A stretch of 64,000 bases of DNA from Clostridiales bacterium (lineage in GTDB: Bacteria > Bacillota > Clostridia > Oscillospirales > Acutalibacteraceae), in the NCBI GenBank assembly GCA_012519975.1, contig JAAYPE010000045.1:1-64000 (forward strand), read 5' to 3'. The translations under genes were made by a program, and so were the position numbers. A model generated the notes under the pieces. That model was not told the origin of the DNA, did no database searches, and saw nothing but the letters and a program-made list of their open reading frames with translations. Shown one piece after another: positions 17,320 through 26,654 of the stretch (position 1 is its first letter; the number at the start of each line of letters is the position of its first letter).

Positions 17320-17862
17320 ATGCAGTGGATAATTATTCTGATTTTAGCAGTTTTAGTTTTGTGGGTTGTAATATCGCAAAGAAAGCTTGTAAGCCTTGAT
17401 GAGCTTTGTGGCAATGCGTTGTCGCAAATTGGGGTTCAGCAAAATAGCCGTTGGGATGCACTAACAGCACTTGCAGACCTTACAAAAAACTACTCACAGC
17501 ACGAGCATAAAACGCTAATGGATGTAATTGGAGCAAGGCGTGCAATAGATTCAACCAGTACAGCTCAAGAAACAGAAGAGCAGGAGAATATGATAACTCA
17601 GGCAATGGGAAAATTGATGGCTATCGCAGAGGCTTATCCTGATCTTAAAGCTAATGAAATGTATAAAGAAACAATGGATGGCGTAAAGCAGTATGAGGAG
17701 AATGTTCGTCATAGCCGAATGGTGTTTAATGATACTGTTACCAAATTTAATAGGGCTGTTCGTCAAATTCCAATGTGCTTTATTGCGGGGCCAATGGGAT
17801 TTAGCAAGCGTGAGTATTTAAAAACACAGGAAGAGAAAACTCAAATGCCATCTATGTCTTAA
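17320..17862 (+). CDS. LemA family protein
   Basis: The 180-residue protein has a single N-terminal membrane anchor (WIIILILAVLVLWVVI) and then a long helical bundle. Conserved LemA text is seen in VQQNSRWDALTALADLTKNY and in the C-terminal region with FNDTVTKFNRAVRQIP. Function in bacteria is unclear; genes of this family are often paired with DUF2207 or TPM-domain proteins, as here. AGGGAGGT precedes the ATG. The DUF2207 gene follows after 15 bp, suggesting one operon. Confidence 0.9.
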   Translation: MQWIIILILAVLVLWVVISQRKLVSLDELCGNALSQIGVQQNSRWDALTALADLTKNYSQHEHKTLMDVIGARRAIDSTSTAQETEEQENMITQAMGKLMAIAEAYPDLKANEMYKETMDGVKQYEENVRHSRMVFNDTVTKFNRAVRQIPMCFIAGPMGFSKREYLKTQEEKTQMPSMS

Positions 17863-17877
17863 ATAGGGCGTGATACA

Positions 17878-19665
17878 ATGAAAAAGAGAAGTATAATAGC
17901 GGTTTTTGTAGCTTTTGTGTTGGCTATAGCTTTTTCGGCAAACGCATTTGCATATGAACCGGCAATAAGGGATGTTGATATTACCGTTCGCCTTGATGAT
18001 GACGGAACAGCGTATATAACTCAAGTGTGGGATGTCACCGTTGCAAGCGGAACAGAATGGTACATTGTACAGGGGAATTTGGGGGATATTTCAATTTCAG
18101 ATTTTTCTGTTACCGATGAAAGTGGACGAATATTTATAAATGAAGGTGCTTGGGATGTTGAGCGTTCTATTTCACAAAAGGCAGGGAAATGTGGAATAGT
18201 GGATAAGGGCGACGGGGATTATGAGCTATGCTGGGGCGTTGGTAGTCTTGGTGACCATAAGTTTACCGTGTCTTATAAAATGACGAACTTTGTAAAGCGT
18301 TTTTCTGACGCAGATGGCTTTAACCACAGGTTTATAGCAAGCGATTTAAGCTCACAGCCACAACATATTAAAATTACAATTTATAAAGATGGAGTCGCTT
18401 TTAATGAAGAAAATTCACGGATATGGTCTTTTGGATTTGAGGGTGAGAAGAACTTTACGCAAGATGGAAAGATTTTTGCACAGTCTTCAAGTGGAAATAT
18501 TAATTTTGCAAATGTTATGGTTGGTTTCACTCCTGACTTGTTCAGTCCTACAAGTGTGGTTACAGATAAAACCTTTGAAGATGTAATAGAGGTTGCATTT
18601 GAGGATAGCGATTATGACTTGGATTACGACGATGAGAATTTTGATGTAGAAAATGGTGGCGGATTTATAATGATGCTACCCTTGCTTTCGTTAGTGTCGA
18701 TTGTAGCAGTGATAATTTTCTCAAATAAAACTAAAAATACTAATGATTCTTTGCATTACTCATCAGGAGAAAATACGATTGATAAAAAAAGCATAAAAAA
18801 TGTAAATTATAGTCGTAATATCCCTTATGGTGGGAATATAAATTCGTCGTACAGCGTTTTGAAAAGTATTAATATGGTAAAATCTAATGGAGCTATTATT
18901 TCGGCATATATTCTTAGATGGCTACAAAAAGGCAAAATAGAAATTAAAGAAACACCTAAAAAAAGTTTTTTAGGCATATCGGTAAACAAAATGCAAGCGT
19001 CAATAGTTTTTAACGCTCCATCTTCAGATTTTGAAGGGGTAGAAAAAGCTCTTTATGATATGCTTGTTCGTGCATCTGGTGGAGATAAAATTTTGCAGGA
19101 AAAAGAGTTTTATAACTGGAGTAAAAGTAATTATGATAAAATTGATAGTTGGTTTAAAGATGTCGAGCTCGAAGGATTTAAAGAGCTTAAAAAGATGGGC
19201 GATGTTGAAAAGGTAGAGAGAAAAACATTTTTTAATCTTATTAAACATTACAAAAACGAGTTTACTCCAAAGGGAAAGCAAAGAGCGCTTGAAATGTTTG
19301 GTTTTAAAAAGTATTTAGAGGATTTTACAATAATAAATGAGCGTAACGCAGTAGAGGTTCATTTGTGGGACGATTATCTAGTGTTTGCGTCGTTATTTGA
19401 GATTGCGGATAAAGTATCTCAAGAGTTTAAAAAGCTTTATCCTGAATATGCATTTAATCAGCAAAATACAAATCAGCTTGATGCTTTTGATATTTATCTA
19501 ATGATGAGAATGATAAATACAATCTCATATGCAGGTGCATCTGGCGCAAAGGCAGGATATTCAGCAGCTCAAGTTGCACAATCAAGCTCTGGTGGTGGCG
19601 GATTTTCATCATTTGGCGGAGGTGGCGGTTTTTCTGGGGGAGCCTCTGGTGGTGGAAGCAGATAA
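17878..19665 (+). CDS. DUF2207 domain membrane protein with Gly/Ser-rich tail
   Basis: The 595-residue protein begins with a signal peptide (MKKRSIIAVFVAFVLAIAFS, cleavage near AFAYEP), followed by the DUF2207 extracellular domain (VDITVRLDDDGTAYITQVW), a membrane segment near residue 265 (MMLPLLSLVSIVAVIIF), and a cytoplasmic region. The end is a low-complexity tail rich in GGG and GGGS ending SGGGSR, typical for this family. It is the second gene of the lemA operon. The role is unknown; envelope maintenance is a guess from the family pairing. Confidence 0.88.
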   Translation: MKKRSIIAVFVAFVLAIAFSANAFAYEPAIRDVDITVRLDDDGTAYITQVWDVTVASGTEWYIVQGNLGDISISDFSVTDESGRIFINEGAWDVERSISQKAGKCGIVDKGDGDYELCWGVGSLGDHKFTVSYKMTNFVKRFSDADGFNHRFIASDLSSQPQHIKITIYKDGVAFNEENSRIWSFGFEGEKNFTQDGKIFAQSSSGNINFANVMVGFTPDLFSPTSVVTDKTFEDVIEVAFEDSDYDLDYDDENFDVENGGGFIMMLPLLSLVSIVAVIIFSNKTKNTNDSLHYSSGENTIDKKSIKNVNYSRNIPYGGNINSSYSVLKSINMVKSNGAIISAYILRWLQKGKIEIKETPKKSFLGISVNKMQASIVFNAPSSDFEGVEKALYDMLVRASGGDKILQEKEFYNWSKSNYDKIDSWFKDVELEGFKELKKMGDVEKVERKTFFNLIKHYKNEFTPKGKQRALEMFGFKKYLEDFTIINERNAVEVHLWDDYLVFASLFEIADKVSQEFKKLYPEYAFNQQNTNQLDAFDIYLMMRMINTISYAGASGAKAGYSAAQVAQSSSGGGGFSSFGGGGGFSGGASGGGSR

Positions 19666-19690
19666 AAACTACTAACCTTTTATGAATAAG

Positions 19691-19725
19691 AACAAGAGGG
19701 TGCAAAAAAGCAACCCTCTTGTTTT
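19691..19725 (+). terminator. Terminator of the lemA-DUF2207 operon
   Basis: AACAAGAGGGT and ACCCTCTTGTT form a long hairpin with loop GCAAAAAAGCA, followed by TTTTCTATA. Confidence 0.85.
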
Positions 19726-20192
19726 CTATATGGTTATAGGTAAAACATAACTTGTAAAATCACAGGTAAATCAAAGTTTATATAGTTGTAGATAAAATAT
19801 AGCTTGCATATTTGGACACAAAAAATAGCCTGCACGCTCACAAAAAATTCTACACACTTGCAAAGCATAGCATATGAAGCTGTGTTGTTATATAAGGTGA
19901 AGAATAAAAAATGTGAGTAATAAAAAAACTAAGAACATTTGTTCTCACAATATTTATTATAGCGATGAATTATAGTTTTGTCAATAAGCAAAATGTAAAA
20001 ATACAAAAATATAATTATAACTGATTAAATTAACAAATTGTAGCAAATCTTTTAACTTTATTGTTGAATTTTATTAAAGATCTGCTATCATATAATTAGA
20101 GTGTCTTGTAAAATATTTTTTTATATATTAGAATTTTTAAAATAACTGTGTGAAAAAACAATCGTAATTGTGCCTTTTTGTGTTAAAAAGGG
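19726..20192. other. 467-bp stretch without a supported gene
   Basis: This AT-rich stretch holds two loosely similar segments (GGTAAAACATAACTTG near 19739 and GATAAAATATAGCTTGC near 19790) and a LexA-like palindrome listed separately. A 20-codon frame from a GTG at 19913 to 19975 exists but has a poorly placed ribosome binding site. A -10-like CATATAATTAG lies near 20089 and could serve the gene at 20193. I see no tRNA or long structured RNA. Confidence 0.5.
19932..19945. promoter_or_regulatory. LexA-like palindrome AGAACATTTGTTCT
   Basis: AGAACA and TGTTCT are exact inverted arms around TT. The core GAACATTTGT is shared with the recA operator at 6827-6836, so both may bind the same SOS repressor. 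The nearest plus-strand gene, the c-di-GMP enzyme, starts about 250 bp downstream, which is far for a simple operator. Confidence 0.4.
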
Positions 20193-22781
20193 GTGAAACA
20201 TAATGAATATAAGAAGCAGTATAGTAAAAAAATAGGTGTGTCTATTTTTTTGTTTGTCTCTATTACATTTTTTGTTTATCACTGTTATTTAAACAATCAA
20301 GTAAAGTCTTATTTAATACAGCAAGGTCAAGAACAGTTAAAAGAAGAAACAGGACATCTGTGTGCAGAGGTTGAGATGTTTTTGCAAAAATATATAATCA
20401 TAACTGACCACGCAAAAAGCAATGATAATTTTATAAACCTTGCTAGAGAAATTAAAAGCAAAGATACCAAAAGACAAAACCCTTTGTTTGCAAAAGTAAC
20501 AAAGCAACTATTAGATATTTGTGAGTTGGATGACAATATATCACAGGCGTTTGTTGCCGTGACAAGCACAAATGACATAATAACCAGCGAGTACGAATAT
20601 GATATTTATTCAGGCTATGAGTTGTCGCAAAGGCAGTGGTACATAAACACAATTAAAGCGAATAAAACAACAATAACAACGCCATACATTGATTTGATTA
20701 CAAACAAATCAGCCATAACAATTGCAACCCCATTAAAGTACGGTGACGAAGTTTTGGGCGCAGTTGGAGTCGATATACTGATAGAAGACATTAATAATAT
20801 TATGAACGAATATAGCTCCAAGGCAGGTCTTGATTTGGGGCTAATTTATGATAACGGACTTGTTTTATATAACGCAGAATACGCAAATAAAGAAAATACA
20901 AGCAAAGTTTATATTCAAGACTTGTTAGACGGTGAATTGGTAAAAAACATTCTTTCCGGCAAAAGTGGTATGTCAAGATATAATTATAATGGAAAAGAGA
21001 TGCACATTTCATATCGTCCGATAAAGAACACAAATATGATTATTATAACCAACATATCAGAATCAAAGCTTATAGCACCTGTGGATAGAATAATGCACAC
21101 GAATTTGCTAACACTCTTTGTCGTTACTTTGATTGTGACTATATTTTTATATCTTTTACAAAAGACTATATCAAATCCGTTAATAAAAATTTGCAATGAA
21201 TTAAAAAATTATACCCAAAATAATTCTATTGACTTGCCTCTAGAGTACTTAAATAGGACGGATGAAATTGGAGTTTTATCAAATGGAATTACATTTTTAT
21301 TAGATGAGATTTCTAAAAATACTTTTAAAATTGAAGAAACAAACAAAGAGCTAACACAAGCTAAAGAAAAAATCAGAAAAGACAAAATTCTTTTTGAAAC
21401 GACAATTCACTCCCTCGGTGATGCGGTAATATCCACAGACGAAAATGGAAATGTAAACATTATGAATGTTTTGGCGCAGGAGCTCACGGGATGGGATATT
21501 GAAAACGCCCGTGGAAAGCCATTTGATGAAATATTTAATATTGTAAACGAATTTACAAGGCAAAAATATCCTTGCCCTGTAAAAGAAGTGCTAAAGTGTG
21601 GCAAAAAAATAGAGCTAAGTGAAAACACAATACTAATAAGCACACAGGGAAAAGAAATACCAGTGGAAGACAGTGCCGCACCGATTTTTGATGAGCAAGG
21701 TATTATTACTGGGGTCGTCATCGTTTTTAGAGATTATACAGAAAAAAAGATAAAGATAGACAAAATTTCATATCTTAGTTACCACGACCAATTGACAGAT
21801 CTACATAACAGGCATTTTTTTGAAGAAAAATTAAATAAAATAGATACAAAAGAAAATTTACCGCTGTCTATTATAATGCTTGATGTAAACGGGCTAAAAC
21901 TTACAAACGATGTTTTTGGACATCAAACAGGTGATAAACTATTGCAGATTATTTCAGATGTTTTAAAAAATAATAGCAGGTATAATGATGTTATTGCACG
22001 AGTTGGTGGAGACGAATTTGTTTTGTTATTACCAAAAACAAGCAATGCAGAGGCACAAAAAATAGTAGAGCATATTTATAGCGAAACTGTAAATATTCAG
22101 TTTAACAATATTGTAGTTTCTGTATCAATGGGGTGCGAAACAAAAATCTCCTGCGATCAGGACATTATGAAAATTTTTGCAAAAGCGGAAGAAAGTATGT
22201 ATCGTAAAAAACTTATAGAAAGCCAAAAAATGAGAAATAAAACAGTGCAACTAATTATTAAATCTTTGAATGGAGAAGATGAAGAACACAAGAAAAATTC
22301 TGAAAAGATTAGCAAAACAAGTCTAAAAATAGGAAAGGTATTAGGTCTTGATAAGGATTTAATGGCAGAAATTGAAATGGCAAGTCTTTTGCACGATATT
22401 GGGAATATAGCAATTAATAGTGAAATTCTTGAAAAGGAAAGTACCCTTACAAGCGTGGAGTATGAAGAGGTTAAACGGCACGCAGAAATAGGATATCAAA
22501 TTTTAAAATCTGTTGATACATATACAAATCTTTCAGACTATGTTTTGTCACATCACGAGTGTTGGAACGGCACAGGCTATCCAAGAGGGATAAAGGGCGA
22601 AGAAATACCGCTGATTTCTAGAATAATTGCTGTTGCCGCGGCGTTTGAGGCGATGATTAGTGATAGACCGTACAGGGTGGCACACACAAAAGATGACGCA
22701 ATAAACGAAATTATTAAAAAGTCGGGGACGCAGTTTGATCCAAATATTGTAAAAGCTTTTTTAAAATCGCTAGAAGAATAA
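20193..22781 (+). CDS. Membrane c-di-GMP enzyme: Cache sensor, PAS, GGDEF and HD-GYP
   Basis: The 862-residue protein has a membrane helix near residues 14-30, an extracellular dCache-type sensor (SGYELSQRQWYINTI, AVGVDILIEDI), a second membrane helix near 305-325, and a HAMP/coiled linker. A PAS domain follows at about 395-510. The GGDEF cyclase has RVGGDEF intact (605-609). The HD-GYP phosphodiesterase has His734/Asp735, HHE at 787-789 and GYP at 795-797. Both catalytic sites look competent. The start is uncertain: the frame opens with GTG at 20193, inside the ribosome binding site of an out-of-frame ATG at 20203. Confidence 0.88.
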   Translation: MKHNEYKKQYSKKIGVSIFLFVSITFFVYHCYLNNQVKSYLIQQGQEQLKEETGHLCAEVEMFLQKYIIITDHAKSNDNFINLAREIKSKDTKRQNPLFAKVTKQLLDICELDDNISQAFVAVTSTNDIITSEYEYDIYSGYELSQRQWYINTIKANKTTITTPYIDLITNKSAITIATPLKYGDEVLGAVGVDILIEDINNIMNEYSSKAGLDLGLIYDNGLVLYNAEYANKENTSKVYIQDLLDGELVKNILSGKSGMSRYNYNGKEMHISYRPIKNTNMIIITNISESKLIAPVDRIMHTNLLTLFVVTLIVTIFLYLLQKTISNPLIKICNELKNYTQNNSIDLPLEYLNRTDEIGVLSNGITFLLDEISKNTFKIEETNKELTQAKEKIRKDKILFETTIHSLGDAVISTDENGNVNIMNVLAQELTGWDIENARGKPFDEIFNIVNEFTRQKYPCPVKEVLKCGKKIELSENTILISTQGKEIPVEDSAAPIFDEQGIITGVVIVFRDYTEKKIKIDKISYLSYHDQLTDLHNRHFFEEKLNKIDTKENLPLSIIMLDVNGLKLTNDVFGHQTGDKLLQIISDVLKNNSRYNDVIARVGGDEFVLLLPKTSNAEAQKIVEHIYSETVNIQFNNIVVSVSMGCETKISCDQDIMKIFAKAEESMYRKKLIESQKMRNKTVQLIIKSLNGEDEEHKKNSEKISKTSLKIGKVLGLDKDLMAEIEMASLLHDIGNIAINSEILEKESTLTSVEYEEVKRHAEIGYQILKSVDTYTNLSDYVLSHHECWNGTGYPRGIKGEEIPLISRIIAVAAAFEAMISDRPYRVAHTKDDAINEIIKKSGTQFDPNIVKAFLKSLEE

Positions 22782-22783
22782 AC

Positions 22784-22825
22784 AAAGCAACCATATCCAC
22801 AACAAAGTGTTTATGGTTGCTTTTA
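22784..22825 (+). terminator. Terminator of the GGDEF/HD-GYP gene
   Basis: AAAGCAACCATA pairs with TATGGTTGCTTTT. TATTTTA follows. The gene on the other side is convergent and may use it too. Confidence 0.75.
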
Positions 22826-22866
22826 TTTTATAGCCCAGACAAGGGTGAGAAGTATTTTATAATATG

Positions 22867-23184
22867 CTAGATCAAGCAAAGAATACTGTCGACTATAAAC
22901 ACGAACAAGCAGGTGAAAACGGCAACGGTAAAAAGTCCACGCCCCCTCATAGACATAGCAAACGCTACGACAAAACCTAAGACACCAGACAAGTAAGAGC
23001 CAGTTGATATAAAAATACTTGGAATAACAAGGGCGGATAAAACAGCATATGGCATATAATGTAAGAATGATTGAATAAACTTATTCTCGATTTTTTTATT
23101 AATCAAAATCAAGGGTAACACTCTAATTAAATATGTAACGGTAGCCATAATTAAGCAATAAACAAACAAATCACGGGCACTCAC
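22867..23184 (-). CDS. azlD: Branched-chain amino acid exporter subunit AzlD
   Basis: The 105-residue hydrophobic protein has four membrane segments and the family text TYLIRVLPLILINKK near the N-terminus. AzlD is the small partner of AzlC in exporting branched-chain amino acids or their analogues. It overlaps the azlC stop by four bases (ATGA), so the two are coupled. Confidence 0.88.
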   Translation of the reverse strand: MSARDLFVYCLIMATVTYLIRVLPLILINKKIENKFIQSFLHYMPYAVLSALVIPSIFISTGSYLSGVLGFVVAFAMSMRGRGLFTVAVFTCLFVFIVDSILCLI

Positions 23185-23927
23185 AATGACTCCTCCTTTT
23201 CACTTATAGGAAAAAGCAAAGCACCAATTGCAGATGATAAAACGGCACAAATAATGATTACAAAACCGTTTGATATGTTGCAAGTCACAGGTGTAAAGTT
23301 TAAAACACAACTTATGACAACCGAGATAACTGAAATAATTGCAACGGGTTTGCATTTTTTTGCAACAGGTACAACTATAGCAATAAACATAGCGTGCAAA
23401 GCAATACCTAAGGATACGCACAATGTTGCGGGCAAAAAATCGCCACTAATGGCACCCAAAAAAGTACCAAAGCTCCAAGCAAACAAAGGTAATACGCCAA
23501 GCCCATACATATATTTTTTGCTGATTTCATTTTCTTTGTTTGACGCTACAACAAAAATTTCATCGGTAACAAAAAAGGCAATAGCAAGCTTGCTTAAAAA
23601 TGTAGTTGACGGGTCAATTTTTTGTGACAGAGAAACGGACATAAGCGAATACCGTATGTTTATCACAAATTGGGTGAGAACCATCTCAACAAACGAAGCG
23701 CTTGCAACCATAAGACCAATGCCTGCAAATTGCCCCGCTGATGTAAGATTTGTCATAGAAATAAGTACAGAAAAAAAGGCGGGTATCCCAAGGCTAGATG
23801 CTAAAATACCAAAAGAAAAAGATACAGAAAGGTAGCCTAAAGCAATAGGCATTCCGTCCTTTATACCATTTTTAAAAGAATATTGTTGTGGCTTGCAAGA
23901 GTGTATTGTATCAACATTGGTTTGCAT
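23181..23927 (-). CDS. azlC: Branched-chain amino acid exporter subunit AzlC
   Basis: The 248-residue integral membrane protein matches the AzlC family: FKNGIKDGMPIALGYLSVSFSFG at the N-terminus, LTSAGQFAG with the conserved small residues, and FFVTDEIFVVA. About seven membrane helices are visible. It works with AzlD. AGGAAA lies before the ATG. No Lrp-type regulator is next to it, which differs from the Bacillus azl operon. Confidence 0.9.
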   Translation of the reverse strand: MQTNVDTIHSCKPQQYSFKNGIKDGMPIALGYLSVSFSFGILASSLGIPAFFSVLISMTNLTSAGQFAGIGLMVASASFVEMVLTQFVINIRYSLMSVSLSQKIDPSTTFLSKLAIAFFVTDEIFVVASNKENEISKKYMYGLGVLPLFAWSFGTFLGAISGDFLPATLCVSLGIALHAMFIAIVVPVAKKCKPVAIISVISVVISCVLNFTPVTCNISNGFVIIICAVLSSAIGALLFPISEKEESL

Positions 23928-23975
23928 TTTCAGATTTTCCTTTCACGATTAATTGCATTGCAAGCATAAAAAACA

Positions 23976-24012
23976 AAAACTGGATTTATACAACAGCAGT
24001 AAAAATCCAGTT
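23976..24012 (-). terminator. Terminator of the murT-gatD operon
   Basis: AACTGGATTT and AAATCCAGTT pair over a 16-base loop. The minus-strand reading ends in TTTTTGTTTTTTATG. Confidence 0.75.
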
Positions 24013-24052
24013 CGTATTGATTATAAATGTCAATGACTTTATAGAAATATTA

Positions 24053-24745
24053 CTATTGAAAAATTTCTTTGCCCATTTGCGTATCACGAATTCTTTTGTT
24101 TTGCGCCTCTATTAACACATCTTTAAAAGGGATTTTTGCACCTAAAAATTCTTCGCTAAACTCAGGGTTTAATATAAGCAGTGGGCCTGTAATGTTTGTA
24201 GCGATAAGGTTTTTATAAACAAACCCTTCAAGATTGCAGTTTTTGTTTATTCCCATACCAATTTTTATTTTTGCAAAATGGTTGTCTTTGTTATCCCCAA
24301 AAGATTGTGTAAATTGGGTTTTATGGCCGACTATTGGTATGTTTTTATAATGACCATACACAGCACAGTTTAGACGAGGGCGCTTTTTGATTTTTGTTTC
24401 AAAGTCAAAAAAGGCTAAACCGCTTATTATTGTGCCATCTTCTTCTATAATTCTTTTTCCAAAAATATCCATCGCAGTTCCAGTAAACAATGCTTTAAGG
24501 CCGTTGTCTAGTTTTTGCTTTAAAATATCTTTAAAAGGGGAGAGCTTTTTGATAACTTGAATTTGTGTTTGCTCGTTCATCGCTCCTATATAAATAAAAT
24601 CGATATCCTCGTTTGTAAACTTTGGAGTGTCTAAAATGCTGGTTTTAAAAACATTTTCTTTACCAAATGTTTTTTCTAAAAAAACGATGTTGCCGTGGTC
24701 ACCAAAAAGTGAGCAAAGCTCGGGGAAAAGTATTTCAATCTTCAA
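24053..24745 (-). CDS. GatD-like glutamine amidotransferase subunit lacking the catalytic Cys and His
   Basis: The 230-residue protein has the CobB/CobQ amidotransferase fold of GatD, which with MurT amidates the D-Glu of lipid II. The opening LFPELCSLFGDHGNI and the closing GPLLILNPEFSEEFL fit the family. Two key residues differ. Where GatD has the nucleophile Cys94 (ICGGYQ), this has LFTGTAMDIFG around Thr88-Thr90. Where GatD has the catalytic His in LHGPLL, this has NITGPLL with Thr186. It cannot hydrolyse glutamine in the usual way. It overlaps murT by four bases, so the pair is kept. Confidence 0.75.
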   Translation of the reverse strand: MKIEILFPELCSLFGDHGNIVFLEKTFGKENVFKTSILDTPKFTNEDIDFIYIGAMNEQTQIQVIKKLSPFKDILKQKLDNGLKALFTGTAMDIFGKRIIEEDGTIISGLAFFDFETKIKKRPRLNCAVYGHYKNIPIVGHKTQFTQSFGDNKDNHFAKIKIGMGINKNCNLEGFVYKNLIATNITGPLLILNPEFSEEFLGAKIPFKDVLIEAQNKRIRDTQMGKEIFQ

Positions 24746-26103
24746 TTTTTATTCCCCCCTACAAGAATATCTTTAAATTTATTAGCAGTAGCAATATTTT
24801 TTGTTCCGTGCAGGATTATTACAGTATCCGTAGATGTTTTTATATCTAAAGTGTTGCTAGGCTCTAAAAGCTCTATTTTATCAGCATCAATTCCTGCAAA
24901 AAGCATTCTTGATTTATACTCCAAATTGTGATGCCCCATACAAAAGATTTGCTTTACGGCAGGCAAATTTAAATATTCAAAATCAGCATCATAAAGCCAC
25001 GCCATATTCTCACAGCTAATATAACTAGCATCGTGTGGATGAATTTCGTTTATAAATAAAATTGAAATAGAGCCCCACGAACTTTGTTTGCGTATAAAGT
25101 CAAAAACACGGCTGTTTGCAACGGGGTTTTGGTCTTTTGCCAAAATTGTAACAACCCGCTTATCGTTTGCAACTGTTTCGTTATACCTTGATTCCACAAC
25201 TTTAAGCTTACTAAAATAGGTAGATATCTTGTCAAAACTATAATCTAAAGCACGCAAAGCACTAATGGCTGCAAGCTTGTTGTAGTTATCTGTAATATTT
25301 CTTATAGAATTTTGGCAGGGATATTCGGTGTTATCCTCTTTTATAACTATTTGCTCGTTTGTAATTTTAGTCAACAAATAATCGGCGCTAGGCGACTTGT
25401 AACCGCATTTGTCGCAGTGTGCTAAGCCAATATGATGATATCTTTTAAAATCAAAAATAAGCTTTTCACCACAGTTTTGACAATACATAGCATCTTGAAT
25501 TATACTGTCAAAAACTTCTTGCTCAAAATCTTGCGGAGCAATAGAGAAGTATTTTCGGGTATTATCTCTGCACAAATTGCAAGTAAGTGTATCATCGCCG
25601 TTTAAAATAAGCAAACTAGATTTAGGAATACTTTTTTCAAGCGTTTCAACGATGTAATCAACATGAGCGTTTCGCTTATAGGAATCTCTATAAAGGTTAG
25701 TAACAACTATAACATCAGGCTTGATATAAGGAAAAATATAAACAGATGCCCTTTCATCTACTTCAAAAACTGCCATCTCTTTTTTGTTTTTTCCAAAAAA
25801 AGTAGTAGATGTTAAAAGCGCGCTAATGATACCGCCTTCAATATTACTACCTGACTGGTTTGCAACCAAGTCAACACCGTTAGCCTCTAAAAAGGATACA
25901 ATCATATTTGATGTGGTAGTTTTTCCGTTAGTTCCCGTTATTGAAATAACTTTGTTTGGAACTTCTAAGTATTTTAAAATATTAGGGCAAATTCTAACAG
26001 CTACAAGACCTGGAAAGTGAGTTGCATTTCTTCCTATTAGTTTTAACATAAAATAGCTAAGTCTAGCCAAAATCATTGCGACATAAAATCTGATGGGCTT
26101 CAT
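24742..26103 (-). CDS. murT: Lipid II isoglutaminyl synthase, MurT subunit (Mur ligase-like)
   Basis: The 453-residue protein has the Mur ligase ATP site ITGTNGKTTTSN near residue 55. The middle domain carries a zinc ribbon with CxxC pairs in YCQNCGEK and HCDKCGYK, specific to MurT. The C-terminal DUF1727 domain follows. MurT activates the D-Glu carboxylate of lipid II for amidation. The first residues are hydrophobic. It is the first gene of a two-gene operon with the GatD-like gene. Because the partner lacks its catalytic dyad, the real substrate or nitrogen donor may differ from textbook MurT/GatD. Confidence 0.88.
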   Translation of the reverse strand: MKPIRFYVAMILARLSYFMLKLIGRNATHFPGLVAVRICPNILKYLEVPNKVISITGTNGKTTTSNMIVSFLEANGVDLVANQSGSNIEGGIISALLTSTTFFGKNKKEMAVFEVDERASVYIFPYIKPDVIVVTNLYRDSYKRNAHVDYIVETLEKSIPKSSLLILNGDDTLTCNLCRDNTRKYFSIAPQDFEQEVFDSIIQDAMYCQNCGEKLIFDFKRYHHIGLAHCDKCGYKSPSADYLLTKITNEQIVIKEDNTEYPCQNSIRNITDNYNKLAAISALRALDYSFDKISTYFSKLKVVESRYNETVANDKRVVTILAKDQNPVANSRVFDFIRKQSSWGSISILFINEIHPHDASYISCENMAWLYDADFEYLNLPAVKQIFCMGHHNLEYKSRMLFAGIDADKIELLEPSNTLDIKTSTDTVIILHGTKNIATANKFKDILVGGNKN

Positions 26104-26326
26104 TATAAACCTCTCTTTTGTTCGTCTTTTTATTGCAAAAATCTACTTTATTACTTTATAATTTTAACACAATATTTATTGTAGTCAAGCAAAATGTACA
26201 GTCAAAAAGTTATAGTGAGTATTTTTATTATGCTGTAAAAATAAAGTAGCTATTCAATTTTTGATTATACTGTTTTAAAAAACGATAAGATTTATAAAAA
26301 CATATAAAAATAAAAGACAAAAAAGC

Positions 26327-26354
26327 GGGCAAACTCACTATTGCAAGTTTGCCC
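26327..26354 (-). terminator. Terminator of the spore protein gene
   Basis: GGGCAAACT and AAGTTTGCCC form the stem. On the minus strand it is followed by GCTTTTTTG. Confidence 0.8.
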
Positions 26355-26383
26355 AGAATTAATAAGTGATACTAAAATTTTGG

Positions 26384-26581
26384 TTATTTCATACCGTGCT
26401 CATAAGCCTCAATCATCTTTTTAACCATTTGGCCACCAACAGAACCTGCTTCTTTTGCAGTAAGGTCACCATTATATCCTTGTTTGAGGTTTACTCCAAC
26501 TTCAGAAGCAGCCTCCATCTTGAAACGGTCGAGTGCTTCACGAGCTTCTGGTACTACACTACGATTGTTATTACTAGGCAT
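26384..26581 (-). CDS. Alpha/beta-type small acid-soluble spore protein
   Basis: The 65-residue protein coats and protects DNA in the dormant spore. It has the two family signatures: VPEAREALDRFKMEAASEVGV, which contains the germination protease site around EAASEVGV, and YNGDLTAKEAGSVGGQMVKKMIEAYE. The start has AAGGAGTG at normal spacing. It shows directly that the organism makes endospores. The gene is single with its own terminator. Confidence 0.97.
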   Translation of the reverse strand: MPSNNNRSVVPEAREALDRFKMEAASEVGVNLKQGYNGDLTAKEAGSVGGQMVKKMIEAYEHGMK

Positions 26582-26654
26582 AATATTATAACACTCCTTA
26601 ATTTTAAAATGTTAATTGCGTTTGCAGTAGTATTGTTAGCAATTAACATAGATA

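Noticed and set aside
19913..19975. 20-codon frame with GTG start in the gap before the c-di-GMP gene
   Set aside because: The AAGGTGA lies too far from the GTG and the composition is not distinctive. I could not support it as a gene.
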